This document shows, in pieces, positions 50,926 to 59,863 of a stretch of 64,000 nucleotides of DNA. The DNA is from Dialister sp900541485. Lineage in GTDB: Bacteria; Bacillota; Negativicutes; Veillonellales; Dialisteraceae. Under the pieces are notes generated by a model. It saw only the letters and a list, made by a program, of their open reading frames with translations, had not been told where the DNA came from and did no database searches. The position numbers and the translations under genes were made by a program. The number at the start of each line of letters is the position of its first letter. The stretch's first letter is position 1. The stretch is from contig OZ221974.1 of NCBI GenBank assembly GCA_965119665.1, forward strand, positions 806,001 to 870,000, read 5' to 3'.

Positions 50926-52809
50926 TTATTCTTTTGTTATGGTATTTCCTTTTTTCTGTTTCAGATATACCATGAGGACCGACATATCCGCCGGAGATAC
51001 GCCGGAAATACGTGATGCCTGCCCCAGTGATACGGGACGGATTTTGTCTAATTTTTGCCGGGCTTCTATGGAAATTCCTTCCAGATTTAAATAATCCATG
51101 TCGGCCGGCATTTTTTCACTTTCCATACGGGCCGCTTTGCGGATTGCCGATTCCTGGCGGGCAATATAGCCTTCATATTTCACGGTGATTTCCATTTCTT
51201 CCATCGCTTCCGCATCAAAGACGGGACAGCCGAGGGCTTCCACCATTTTCCGGTAAGTCATTTCGGGCCGTTTGAGAATCTGATCGGCCCCCGTTCCCGT
51301 AGTCAGCGGTGCCGTGCCGATTCGTTCCAGTGCTTCATTGATTTCTTTTTTCGGAGTAAACCGCTTTGTCCTGATATAAGAAAGGGCTTCTTCCAGTTTT
51401 TCTTTCCGCTCTGTGAAGTGTTTGTATCTCTCTTCCGTGACGAGTCCGATTTCATATCCTTTCGGCGTGAGCCTGAGGTCGGCATTGTCCTGGCGGAGAA
51501 TGAGGCGGTATTCGCTCCTGCTTGTCATCATACGGTACGGCTCGTCTGTTCCTTTGGTCACAAGGTCATCAATAAGCGTTCCGATATACGCTTCGTGACG
51601 GGCCAGAATAAACGGGTCTTTCCCTTTGATTTTCAGCGCCGCATTAATGCCTGCCATGAGTCCCTGTGCCGCCGCTTCTTCATAGCCGCTCGTTCCGTTC
51701 GACTGCCCTGCCGAATAAAGTCCTTCCAGGTGAATCAGTTCCAGTGTGGGATAGAGCTGCAGCGGATCGATGAGATCATATTCGATGGCATAGGCGGGCC
51801 GCATGAGTTTCACGTCTTCAAGGCCGGGTATAGTTTTTAAAAAAGCATACTGCACATCCATGGGAAGGGATGTGGACATGCCCTGAACGTACATTTCCGT
51901 CGTGTCGAGTCCTTCCGGTTCCACAAAAAGCTGATGTCTGTCTTTATCGGCAAAACGGATGACTTTATCTTCAATAGACGGACAATATCTGGCTCCTACA
52001 CCATGCGTTTTCCCCGCATATTTCGGAGCTCTCATGATGTTGTCCCTGATAATGGTATGGGTTTCTTCATTGGTATAGGTGAGCCAGCAGATTCTTTCAT
52101 TTCTATCTTCTCTTTCGCTCAAGAAAGAAAAAGCGTGGTTTTCCGGATCGCCTTCTTCGGGAATCATTTTTTCCTTATGAAGACTCCGTATATCGACACG
52201 GCTCGGCGTTCCTGTCTTGAAACGAAGCATAGAAATTCCGTGTTTTTTTAAGTTATCCGAAAGTCCGTGGGACGGACGCATTCCGTTCGGTCCGCCGGAA
52301 TACATAACGTCTCCTATAATAATCATGCTTTCCAAATATGTGCCTGTGCAAAGAATGACCGCTTTCGCTCTGTATTCCTCGTGAAGTTCCGTAGTAATTC
52401 CGACGCACCGTCCGTTTTCTACGAGGATATCCGTCACCTGCATCTGGCGCAAATCGAGATTTTCCGTATTTTCCACCACCTGTTTCATGTAACGGTGGTA
52501 CGCCCCCTTATCCGACTGGGCACGGAGAGAATAGACCGCCGGTCCTTTTCCGCGGTTCAGCATGCGCATCTGGATTGCCGTCTTATCTGCTGCAATTCCC
52601 ATTTCGCCGCCGAGAGCATCTATTTCTTTTACGAGATGACTCTTCCCCGGTCCGCCGATGGCGGGATTGCAGGGCATCATCGCTACATTGTCGAGAGAAA
52701 TCGTCGTCAGAAGTGTCTTACATCCCATCCGCGCCGCCGCAAGCGCCGCTTCACAGCCTGCATGGCCCGCACCGACAACAATAACATCATACGTATCTAT
52801 AAGATACAA
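50926..52809 (-). CDS. mnmG: tRNA uridine-5-carboxymethylaminomethyl modification enzyme MnmG (GidA)
   Basis: 627 aa. A TTG start is used: AGAAGGA lies 6 nt upstream and no ATG is closer. With MnmE it forms cmnm5U34 in tRNAs. FAD loop V-V-G-A-G-H-A-G-C-E-A-A; P-C-N-P-A-I-G-G-P-G-K-S-H and C-T-G-T-Y-L-E are family motifs. The C-terminal helical tRNA-binding region ends A-S-R-I-S-G-V-S-P-A-D. Upstream of rsmG as usual. Confidence 0.96.
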   Translation of the reverse strand: MYLIDTYDVIVVGAGHAGCEAALAAARMGCKTLLTTISLDNVAMMPCNPAIGGPGKSHLVKEIDALGGEMGIAADKTAIQMRMLNRGKGPAVYSLRAQSDKGAYHRYMKQVVENTENLDLRQMQVTDILVENGRCVGITTELHEEYRAKAVILCTGTYLESMIIIGDVMYSGGPNGMRPSHGLSDNLKKHGISMLRFKTGTPSRVDIRSLHKEKMIPEEGDPENHAFSFLSEREDRNERICWLTYTNEETHTIIRDNIMRAPKYAGKTHGVGARYCPSIEDKVIRFADKDRHQLFVEPEGLDTTEMYVQGMSTSLPMDVQYAFLKTIPGLEDVKLMRPAYAIEYDLIDPLQLYPTLELIHLEGLYSAGQSNGTSGYEEAAAQGLMAGINAALKIKGKDPFILARHEAYIGTLIDDLVTKGTDEPYRMMTSRSEYRLILRQDNADLRLTPKGYEIGLVTEERYKHFTERKEKLEEALSYIRTKRFTPKKEINEALERIGTAPLTTGTGADQILKRPEMTYRKMVEALGCPVFDAEAMEEMEITVKYEGYIARQESAIRKAARMESEKMPADMDYLNLEGISIEARQKLDKIRPVSLGQASRISGVSPADMSVLMVYLKQKKGNTITKE

Positions 52810-53032
52810 TTTAAATCCTTCTTTCCTTTAAATTCCTTTTATCACAGAGATTTATACTGTCTTTTCTTTTTAGTCTACTCATTATATAAAATTTTCATCT
52901 CTTTTTCAAAACTTCCTTTCTTATCACGTAAATAAGAACTTCTTAAATCCTTTAATTATAATTAAGTGGTATGCCGTTTCTATTTTATCTTGCATGCATA
53001 ATTAAATATTTTAGGTTTACCGATTTTAAATA

Positions 53033-53061
53033 TTTACATTATCTAATTCTTGTGTTAATAT
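53033..53061 (+). promoter_or_regulatory. Promoter of the Mn/Zn importer operon
   Basis: -35 TTTACA (53033-53038), 17-bp spacer, -10 TAATAT (53056-53061). A TTAGGTTTACC element about 12 bp upstream recalls DtxR/MntR-type half sites, but no full palindrome is seen. The remainder of 52810-53032 is AT-rich without a gene. Confidence 0.5.
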
Positions 53062-53121
53062 ATCCAAAGCAACGAAAGTTTTCGGTAATTTTTGTTGTAA
53101 TATTTTATAAAGGAGACTGTT

Positions 53122-54072
53122 ATGTTTAAAAAAATATTGTTATGGATTTGCCTGCCCCTGGCACTTCTCGGGGCCGTTTGTATGTCTTCCGGTTGCGGAA
53201 AAAGCCAGGAAGCCGCACCGAAAGAATCGGGAAAAATGAAAGTTGTTGCCACCACGACAATGCTCTCTGATTTATCAAAACAAATCGGAGGAGATAAAGT
53301 CGAAGTATCGGGCCTCATGAAAGCCGGCGTCGATCCCCACCTCTATCAGGCCAGTGCCGGTGACGTAGACGCCATGAATAAGGCTGACATCGTCGTTTAC
53401 AACGGCGTTCATCTGGAAGGAAAGATGGGTGCTATTTTTGATAATCTTGCCAAAAATAAAAAACCGATGATTCGTGTCAGCGACGGCCTTGATAAATCTA
53501 CACTTCTTGATTTTGAACAAGACGGTGAAAAAACGAAGGATCCTCATATCTGGTTCTCTGTAAATAACTGGAAAAAAGCAGCCGGTGAAGTTTGCAAAGG
53601 ATTTTCCGCCAAGGATCCGCAGAATAAATCCTATTATGAAGCCAATTTGAAAGCTTACCTTGCCAAACTGGACGATTTGGACAAGGAAATCAAAAAAGAA
53701 GTCGCTACCGTTCCTGAAAGTGCCCGTGTCCTTGTAACTGCCCACGATGCATTTGCTTATTTCGCAAGAGATTACGGTTTCGAAGTTAAGGGTATCCAAG
53801 GCATCAGCACCGCCAGCGAAGCCGGTACTTCCGACATCAGCGAACTGGCCCGTTTCATTGCAGACCAGAAAATCAAAGCGGTCTTTGTAGAATCTTCCGT
53901 TCCGCACAAAACAATCGAATCTCTCCAGGCGGCCGTTAAAGCCAACGGATTTGATGTTTCCATCGGCGGCGAACTCTACTCCGACTCTCTCGGCGATGAA
54001 TCGACAAAAGAAGGTACATATATCGGCATGTATGAACACAATATAAAAACCATTACCGGAGCACTCCGTTAA
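53122..54072 (+). CDS. Metal (Mn/Zn) ABC transporter substrate-binding lipoprotein
   Basis: 316 aa cluster A-I binding protein (TroA/MntA/PsaA group). Lipobox S-S-G-C-G. Four metal ligands expected at D-P-H-L-Y, D-P-H-I-W, A-H-D-A-F-A-Y-F and Y-S-D-S-L-G. The His-rich loop typical of ZnuA is absent, favouring Mn2+ or Fe2+. AAAGGAG before the ATG. A stem-loop after the gene separates it from the ATPase, probably keeping the binding protein in excess. Confidence 0.92.
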   Translation: MFKKILLWICLPLALLGAVCMSSGCGKSQEAAPKESGKMKVVATTTMLSDLSKQIGGDKVEVSGLMKAGVDPHLYQASAGDVDAMNKADIVVYNGVHLEGKMGAIFDNLAKNKKPMIRVSDGLDKSTLLDFEQDGEKTKDPHIWFSVNNWKKAAGEVCKGFSAKDPQNKSYYEANLKAYLAKLDDLDKEIKKEVATVPESARVLVTAHDAFAYFARDYGFEVKGIQGISTASEAGTSDISELARFIADQKIKAVFVESSVPHKTIESLQAAVKANGFDVSIGGELYSDSLGDESTKEGTYIGMYEHNIKTITGALR

Positions 54073-54097
54073 TGCCGGTAAAACTGTATACGGAACG

Positions 54098-54142
54098 GAG
54101 GGACCCTTCAAAGAAGAAACATCTTAAATGGGAGGGTCCCTC
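54098..54142 (+). terminator. Intra-operon attenuator hairpin
   Basis: GAGGGACCCT (54098-54107) pairs perfectly with AGGGTCCCTC (54133-54142), followed by TTCCCTTTTTAT, between binding protein and ATPase. Confidence 0.65.
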
Positions 54143-54226
54143 TTCCCTTTTTATACGCCGGGCGATTTCTTTTTTGTCGGTCCTGCCTTTTATACATTTC
54201 AGCTTAAGAAAGAGGTGATTACATCC

Positions 54227-54976
54227 ATGCAGAACGTTATTGAATTGGAAGATATTACGGCCGCCTATAACCGGCAGCCTGTTCTCTGGGATCTGGATTT
54301 AAACATCCCGAAAGGCACTCTGATGGGTATTGTAGGTCCTAACGGTGCCGGTAAATCTACACTTTTAAAAATTATTCTGAATTTATTGATTCCCGTTTCG
54401 GGACGGCTCCGTTTTTCTATCGACGGGGAAGAATCTCCCAAAAAGGCAAGAAAGAAAATCGCCTATGTCCCCCAAAACGGTTCCGTGAACTGGGATTTCC
54501 CGGCTACTGTTTCCGACATCGTCCTCATGGGACGCTACGGCCATACAGGCTGGTGCCGCCGGCCGGGCAGAAGCGATAAACTGATTGCCGAGGAAATGAT
54601 TTTCCGTGTCGGCATGGGAGAGTATCAGTCCCGCCAAATCAACGAGCTTTCCGGCGGACAGCAGCAGCGTGTATTCCTTGCCCGGGCACTGGCGCAAAAA
54701 GCAAGTGTCTATCTTTTGGACGAACCTTTTAAAGGAGTCGATGCCCAAACGGAAAAAGTCATCGTCACTCTTTTGAAAGAAATGCAGTCCCAAGGAAAAA
54801 CGATTGTCGTTGTCCACCATGCTCTCCAGACCGTATCACAGTATTTCGACAGAGTTGCCATGATTAACCGGCAGCTGGTTGCCGAAGGACCGGTCGCAGA
54901 TATTTTTACCCGGGAAAATATAGAAAAAACATTTTCTCCCCTGTCTAAGGAGAGTGAGTCTGATGGAAATACTTAG
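54227..54976 (+). CDS. Metal ABC transporter ATP-binding protein
   Basis: 249 aa from the ATG 9 nt after GAGGTG (a GTG four codons up is an alternative). Walker A G-P-N-G-A-G-K-S-T, signature L-S-G-G-Q-Q-Q-R, Walker B V-Y-L-L-D-E-P-F-K-G-V-D and H-loop V-H-H typical of ZnuC/MntB-type ATPases. Overlaps the next permease gene by 14 bp. Confidence 0.93.
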   Translation: MQNVIELEDITAAYNRQPVLWDLDLNIPKGTLMGIVGPNGAGKSTLLKIILNLLIPVSGRLRFSIDGEESPKKARKKIAYVPQNGSVNWDFPATVSDIVLMGRYGHTGWCRRPGRSDKLIAEEMIFRVGMGEYQSRQINELSGGQQQRVFLARALAQKASVYLLDEPFKGVDAQTEKVIVTLLKEMQSQGKTIVVVHHALQTVSQYFDRVAMINRQLVAEGPVADIFTRENIEKTFSPLSKESESDGNT

Positions 54977-55871
54977 TTCTCCCCTTTGGAGCGACTATAC
55001 CTTCCGGGTAGTCCTTGCAGGAACAACCATACTGGGCATTCTTTGCGGTGTCCTCGGTTCTTTCATCGTTCTCCGCAGAGAAGCGCTTTTGGGTGACGGG
55101 ATTGCTCACTCATCGTATCCCGGCATCATGCTTGCTTTTATGTTTCTCGGCGTAAAAAGTCTGGACGGACTTCTTCTCGGTGCTTTTATTTCCGCACTGG
55201 TAGCGACGGGACTGATTCTTATGGCACGGCAATACACCCGTCTTCCTTTTGACGGTGTCCTTGCTTCCGTTCTTTCCGGTTTCTTCGGAGCCGGTCTTGT
55301 ACTGTCCGCTATCATCCAGCATTCGGGAAATGCGAACCAGGCAGGGCTGAACCAGTTTATTTTCGGGCAGGCCTCTACCATTCTCTACAGAGACGTCATT
55401 CTCACGACGAGCCTTTCCTTGATTGTTCTTTTACTGGTCGTACTTTTCTGGAAAGAATTGAAACTCATGGCCTTTGATCCCGACTATGCGGGAGCGCTCG
55501 GATTGCCGGGAGGAAAATTAAATGTTCTCCTTTCTTTCCTGACGATGATGACCGTTTTACTGTCTATCCAGGCGGTAGGTATCATTCTCATGAGTGCCAT
55601 GCTGATTGCCCCCTCTGTGGCGGCCCGTCAATGGACAAGACGGCTTGAACCGATGGTTCTTTTATCTGCCCTCTTCGGGGCCGTTTCATCGGCAACAGGC
55701 ACGATAGCAAGCTCGTCCATTTCCAAAATGCCGACAGGGCCCGCTATCGTCGTCGCCGCCTCAATCATCGTTATCACCAGTCTGCTTTTTGCTCCGCGAA
55801 GAGGTTTGGTAAGTCAGTATTTACATCACAAAAGACTGGCTGCTCCTGCTAAAAAAGGAGGCGTCCTATGA
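54963..55871 (+). CDS. Metal ABC transporter permease (first)
   Basis: 302 aa, about 8-9 membrane segments of the ABC-3 family. V-L-R-R-E-A-L-L-G-D-G-I-A-H-S-S-Y-P-G is the diagnostic loop, followed by A-L-G-L-P-G-G as the ATPase contact. AAGGAGAG precedes the ATG inside the end of the ATPase gene. Overlaps the second permease by 4 bp. Confidence 0.93.
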   Translation: MEILSSPLWSDYTFRVVLAGTTILGILCGVLGSFIVLRREALLGDGIAHSSYPGIMLAFMFLGVKSLDGLLLGAFISALVATGLILMARQYTRLPFDGVLASVLSGFFGAGLVLSAIIQHSGNANQAGLNQFIFGQASTILYRDVILTTSLSLIVLLLVVLFWKELKLMAFDPDYAGALGLPGGKLNVLLSFLTMMTVLLSIQAVGIILMSAMLIAPSVAARQWTRRLEPMVLLSALFGAVSSATGTIASSSISKMPTGPAIVVAASIIVITSLLFAPRRGLVSQYLHHKRLAAPAKKGGVL

Positions 55872-56983
55872 ATTCTTTTGCTGAAATACTTGTTATTGCC
55901 CTTTTTACGGCAATCAGCTGTGCTTTGCCGGGAAACTTCCTTGTACTCCGGCGAATGTCCATGCTTACCGATGCAATCAGCCACACCGTACTTTTAGGGA
56001 TTATTCTCGCCTTTCTTCTCACCGGAAGTCTGGATTCCCCGTTTCTTATCGTCGGTGCGACGCTCATGGGCGTACTCACCGTCTGGCTTGTGGAATCGCT
56101 GTACAGAAGCCGTCTTGTCGCTTCTGATGCGGCCATCGGACTTATATTTCCCTTCCTCTTCAGTATCGCCGTTATTCTTGTCACCCGCTACGCCGGCAAC
56201 GTCCACATAGACACGGACTGCGTACTTCTCGGTGAACTCGCTTTTGCTCCCTTCGACCGCCTGATCATCGACGGCACGGATTACGGTGCAAGAGGCATAT
56301 ACACGAGCGGTATTGTTTTTATCATCGTCGCGGCAATCATTACTCTTTTCTATAAAGAACTGAAGCTTGCCACCTTCGATCCCGTTCTGTCTAAAATACT
56401 CGGCTTCTCGCCTGCACTGATTCACTACGGACTTATGGGACTTGTATCTCTCACCGCCGTCACCGCTTTCCAATCCATCGGTTCCATTCTGGTCATTGCT
56501 TTCATGATTATTCCTGCCATGACCGCTTCCCTTTGGACGAAAACAATGGCGTCCCGGCTTGTACTGAGTTGTCTCATCGGTTCCTTCGGTTCCGTCGCAG
56601 GTATTGTCGGCGCTATCTGGCTCGACACGTCGCTGGCGGGCATGATGGCATCAGTGTTGGGCCTTTTATTTGTCTTCTCTCTCTGCACCGCTCCTTCGAC
56701 GGGCCTTGTAGCCGCTTTCAGAAGAAGAAAACAGCAGAGATTTTCCTTCGGACGGGAAACCCTTCTCCAGCATCTTCTCTTCCATGACGGTACAGAAGCG
56801 GCGGCACGGGAAAATGCGATTCCCAATCTGGCAATTCACATGAAATGGCCGGAACGGTTTACGAGGAAAGTATACCGTTCTCTCCTGGAAGATAAATACG
56901 TCTCCCAAGAAGGCGATCTCCTCATTCCGACCGAGCAGGGCAGGGCTCATAATATCTTTTACAGAAAAAACTTGCACCGCTGA
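55868..56983 (+). CDS. Metal ABC transporter permease (second) with C-terminal winged-helix-like tail
   Basis: 371 aa. The first 285 residues form an ABC-3 permease with V-L-R-R-M-S-M-L-T-D-A-I-S-H-T-V-L and I-L-G-F-S-P. After the last membrane segment about 75 soluble residues follow (L-L-Q-H-L-L-F-H through R-K-V-Y-R-S-L-L-E-D-K-Y-V, then L-I-P-T-E-Q-G). They look like a winged helix similar to the DNA-binding part of DtxR/MntR regulators. Such fusions occur in some Mn permeases. Last gene of the operon. Confidence 0.9.
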   Translation: MNSFAEILVIALFTAISCALPGNFLVLRRMSMLTDAISHTVLLGIILAFLLTGSLDSPFLIVGATLMGVLTVWLVESLYRSRLVASDAAIGLIFPFLFSIAVILVTRYAGNVHIDTDCVLLGELAFAPFDRLIIDGTDYGARGIYTSGIVFIIVAAIITLFYKELKLATFDPVLSKILGFSPALIHYGLMGLVSLTAVTAFQSIGSILVIAFMIIPAMTASLWTKTMASRLVLSCLIGSFGSVAGIVGAIWLDTSLAGMMASVLGLLFVFSLCTAPSTGLVAAFRRRKQQRFSFGRETLLQHLLFHDGTEAAARENAIPNLAIHMKWPERFTRKVYRSLLEDKYVSQEGDLLIPTEQGRAHNIFYRKNLHR

Positions 56984-57027
56984 TAAAAAAAGCGTTTCTC
57001 CCCAAACGGGAAGGAACGCTTTTTTCT
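56984..57027. terminator. Bidirectional terminator between the Mn/Zn and second Fbp-like operons
   Basis: AAAAAAGCGTT / AACGCTTTTTT stem with inner CCC/GGG pairing. Confidence 0.88.
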
Positions 57028-57056
57028 ATTGCAAAATATGATATGACCGCCTGATG

Positions 57057-58709
57057 CTACACCGATACATCTCTCTTTCCCGTCACTTTATAGAAAATGA
57101 GAAGAGAAAGAACGGACGTGAGAGTAAGAATCGTCGCATAAGCAGAGGCATTTCCGTAGTTTCCGCGAATAACCTCCGTATATATGGATACCGTCAGTGT
57201 CTGTGTGGAATTGGTATACAAGATGATTGACGATGACAATTCACTGATAATGGTCACCCAACTCATAATTGCCCCCGACAGAACGCCCGGCGCCATCATG
57301 GGAATCGTAATTTTGCGGAAGGTCGTCATTTCCGACGCACCCAGAGAAACAGCGGCCTCTTCAATACTGGGACTGATATTTCCCAAAACTGCCGCCGAAG
57401 AGCGGACTGTATAAGGCATACGCCGTACCGCAAAGGAAATAATCATGATGAGTGCCGTTCCGGTCAAAATGACGGGCGACTTATTAAAGGCAAAGACAAA
57501 AGCGATACCGAGTACCGATCCGGGAATGATAAAAGGAAACATGGTGACCACATCGAGGACACTGTTCAAAGCATTTTTCTTTCTCATCGATAAATAAGCA
57601 ATCAAAACGCCGACGACAAGAACAATGGCAATGGCACAGAGTCCGAGGAAATACGTATGCCAGATAACATCATTATCCTTGGCAAAGAGTGTCGCCTCAT
57701 AGCTTTGTAAAGCAAATCCGCCGGTAAATACCTGACCGCCGTTAGTAGCAAGGAAAGAAGTATAAATAACAACAAACTGGGGAAGTACCGCAAGCCCTAC
57801 CGTGAGATAAACGGCAAGGTGGGCCAGTATATTTCTGAGTCCCTTCGCTTTTTCCGCCACCATCGGTTTTAACGCGGTCATGGCATACGTATTTCTCGTT
57901 GCCAGAAAGCGTTGGACAAAAAACATAACGATGGTAAGTCCGATGACGATACAGCAGATGGCTGCCGCAAACCCGTCATCACCGGAAACCTCGCCCATAA
58001 ACTGGTTGTAAATGAGTACCGGCAGTGTCTGGTAGCCTTCGCCAATCAGCATCGGTGTACCGAAATCGGCAAAGACACGCATAAAGACCAGCATGGAACT
58101 TGCAAGAAGTGTAGGCATCACAAGCGGCACGATGATTTTCCATATCCGTCCCATACGGCTGCACCCGAGACTTTCCGCCGCTTCATTTAGTGAATTATCC
58201 AGATTTTTTAAAGCGCCGGATACATAAATATAGACGAGCGGAAAGGATTGCAAAGTAAAGACAAGGACGATACCGGCAAATCCGTAAACACCGCCGTAGT
58301 GTATCCCGAAAAGGTCATTGATGAAGTGGGTTACCACTCCGTTTCTTCCGAGCATCTGTATCCATGCATATGCACCGATAAAAGGCGGGGATAAATAGGA
58401 AATCACAATTAAAATATTTAAAAAGCTGCCGCCCCTGATTTTTACACTCCGCATCAGATAGGCAAGAGGAAGTCCAACGACTGCCGATAAAACGGTGGAT
58501 ACAACGGTCACCTTGAGAGAATTGATCATTGTCCCCCAATAGAATTTTTTGGCAAAAAAGTGGGCAAAGTTATCAATCGTGAATGCCCCCGTGTCCCCGT
58601 TGATTCCGCTCTTATACAAAATCAGAAAGAGAGGATACATCACAAAAAGAGCAAACGCGGACAGAATCAAGAGGCTCAGTACATTCCAGACTGTCAGTTT
58701 CTTTTTCAT
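57057..58709 (-). CDS. Fused double ABC permease (FbpB-like, second system)
   Basis: 550 aa with two tandem permease domains and about 12 membrane segments. EAA-type loops read E-A-A-E-S-L-G-C-S in the first half and E-E-A-A-V-S-L-G-A-S in the second. Starts after AAGGGAG and overlaps the ATPase gene by 4 bp. Paralogue of the permease at 7562-9223 but with a different gene order in its operon. Probably imports ferric iron or a related oxyanion/organic ligand. Confidence 0.88.
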   Translation of the reverse strand: MKKKLTVWNVLSLLILSAFALFVMYPLFLILYKSGINGDTGAFTIDNFAHFFAKKFYWGTMINSLKVTVVSTVLSAVVGLPLAYLMRSVKIRGGSFLNILIVISYLSPPFIGAYAWIQMLGRNGVVTHFINDLFGIHYGGVYGFAGIVLVFTLQSFPLVYIYVSGALKNLDNSLNEAAESLGCSRMGRIWKIIVPLVMPTLLASSMLVFMRVFADFGTPMLIGEGYQTLPVLIYNQFMGEVSGDDGFAAAICCIVIGLTIVMFFVQRFLATRNTYAMTALKPMVAEKAKGLRNILAHLAVYLTVGLAVLPQFVVIYTSFLATNGGQVFTGGFALQSYEATLFAKDNDVIWHTYFLGLCAIAIVLVVGVLIAYLSMRKKNALNSVLDVVTMFPFIIPGSVLGIAFVFAFNKSPVILTGTALIMIISFAVRRMPYTVRSSAAVLGNISPSIEEAAVSLGASEMTTFRKITIPMMAPGVLSGAIMSWVTIISELSSSIILYTNSTQTLTVSIYTEVIRGNYGNASAYATILTLTSVLSLLIFYKVTGKRDVSV

Positions 58710-59794
58710 AATGACTCCCTTTGGATGACCGTATGCTCTGTTTCCTTGCGGAATACATTAATGCAGTCTTCCTTCACCGTGAGCGTGACATTTGTGCCGT
58801 CCGGCAAAATTTTCTTTATATCGGTTTGCAGAATTTCCCACTCTTCACCCTGCTCAGATTCCAGGAAATAATGGGTTGCAAGTCCCAAAAAAACGGAGGA
58901 CTTGATTTTACCGTGCAGACCTTCGCCCGTTCCCGGTTTCATAATAAATTCTTCGGGACGGACAGAAACAATCAGCTTTTCCCCTTCCTGCAAATCATCG
59001 GCCAGATGATCTACGGAAACGGAATATTCCGTTCCGTCAAAAGAAACTTTTCCGGCTTTGTAAGAGGCATTGAGCAAATTGGAAAGCCCGATAAAGGTGG
59101 AAACAAAAACATTGGCCGGCCGTTTATAAATTTCCTGAGGCTCTCCGATCTGCTGGATGACGCCGCCGTTCATAACGGCAATCCTGTCGGATACGGCCAG
59201 TGCTTCTTCCTGGTCATGGGTTACATAGACGGTGGTGATATCTACCTGTCTTTGTATTTCTTTGATGGCATTCCGCATTTCTATGCGGAGCTTCGCGTCC
59301 AAATTGGAAAGTGGCTCGTCCATTAAAAGCACCTGGGGGCGTATGACAATCGCTCTTGCCAGTGCCACACGCTGCTGCTGTCCGCCGGAAAGAGCAGTAG
59401 GCATACGGTCCTTTAAATGATCGATTTTGACTACTTTCAGGATATGATCTACCCTTTCGGCAATTTCATTTTCAGGCACATGACGCATGCGGAGACCGAA
59501 AGCCACATTATCTTTCACCGACATATGAGGGAAAATGGCATAATTCTGGAAGACCATTCCCATATTTCTCTTGTCCGGCGGAATTCCGTTCACTGCATTT
59601 TCATCCACATAAATCGTTCCCCCCTCGACGGAGTTGAAACCGATAATCATGCGGAGAAGCGTCGTTTTTCCGCAACCTGACGGTCCTAAAAGCGTGAAAA
59701 ACTCTCCCGGCCGTATATCCAGCGACAACCCGTTTACAACGGCATGGTCGCCATATTTTTTAACCACTTTGTCAATTTTAATAGAAACGCTCAT
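58706..59794 (-). CDS. ABC transporter ATP-binding protein (FbpC-like, second system)
   Basis: 362 aa; second Met chosen because GGAG is 6 nt before it. Walker A G-P-S-G-C-G-K-T-T, V-F-Q-N-Y-A-I-F-P-H, L-S-G-G-Q-Q-Q-R, L-L-M-D-E-P-L-S-N-L-D and V-T-H-D-Q complete. TOBE domain at the C-terminus (residues 240-360). Middle gene of SBP-ATPase-permease. Confidence 0.92.
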   Translation of the reverse strand: MSVSIKIDKVVKKYGDHAVVNGLSLDIRPGEFFTLLGPSGCGKTTLLRMIIGFNSVEGGTIYVDENAVNGIPPDKRNMGMVFQNYAIFPHMSVKDNVAFGLRMRHVPENEIAERVDHILKVVKIDHLKDRMPTALSGGQQQRVALARAIVIRPQVLLMDEPLSNLDAKLRIEMRNAIKEIQRQVDITTVYVTHDQEEALAVSDRIAVMNGGVIQQIGEPQEIYKRPANVFVSTFIGLSNLLNASYKAGKVSFDGTEYSVSVDHLADDLQEGEKLIVSVRPEEFIMKPGTGEGLHGKIKSSVFLGLATHYFLESEQGEEWEILQTDIKKILPDGTNVTLTVKEDCINVFRKETEHTVIQRESL

Positions 59795-59809
59795 CATACT
59801 CTCCTACCC

Positions 59810-59846
59810 AAAAAGGGTGGAGCGTTAAACGCCCCACGCCCCTTTG
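59810..59846 (-). terminator. Intra-operon hairpin after the second binding-protein gene
   Basis: GGCGTGGGGCGTT pairs with AACGCTCCACCC (minus strand) and is followed by TTTTT, placing an attenuator between binding protein and ATPase as in the first system. Confidence 0.6.
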
Positions 59847-59863
59847 TTTTTATGTTCTTTTGA

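Noticed and set aside
53010..53023. MntR/DtxR operator before the Mn/Zn importer
   Set aside because: Only a half-site-like TTAGGTTTACC is present; no full dyad, so not listed as an operator.
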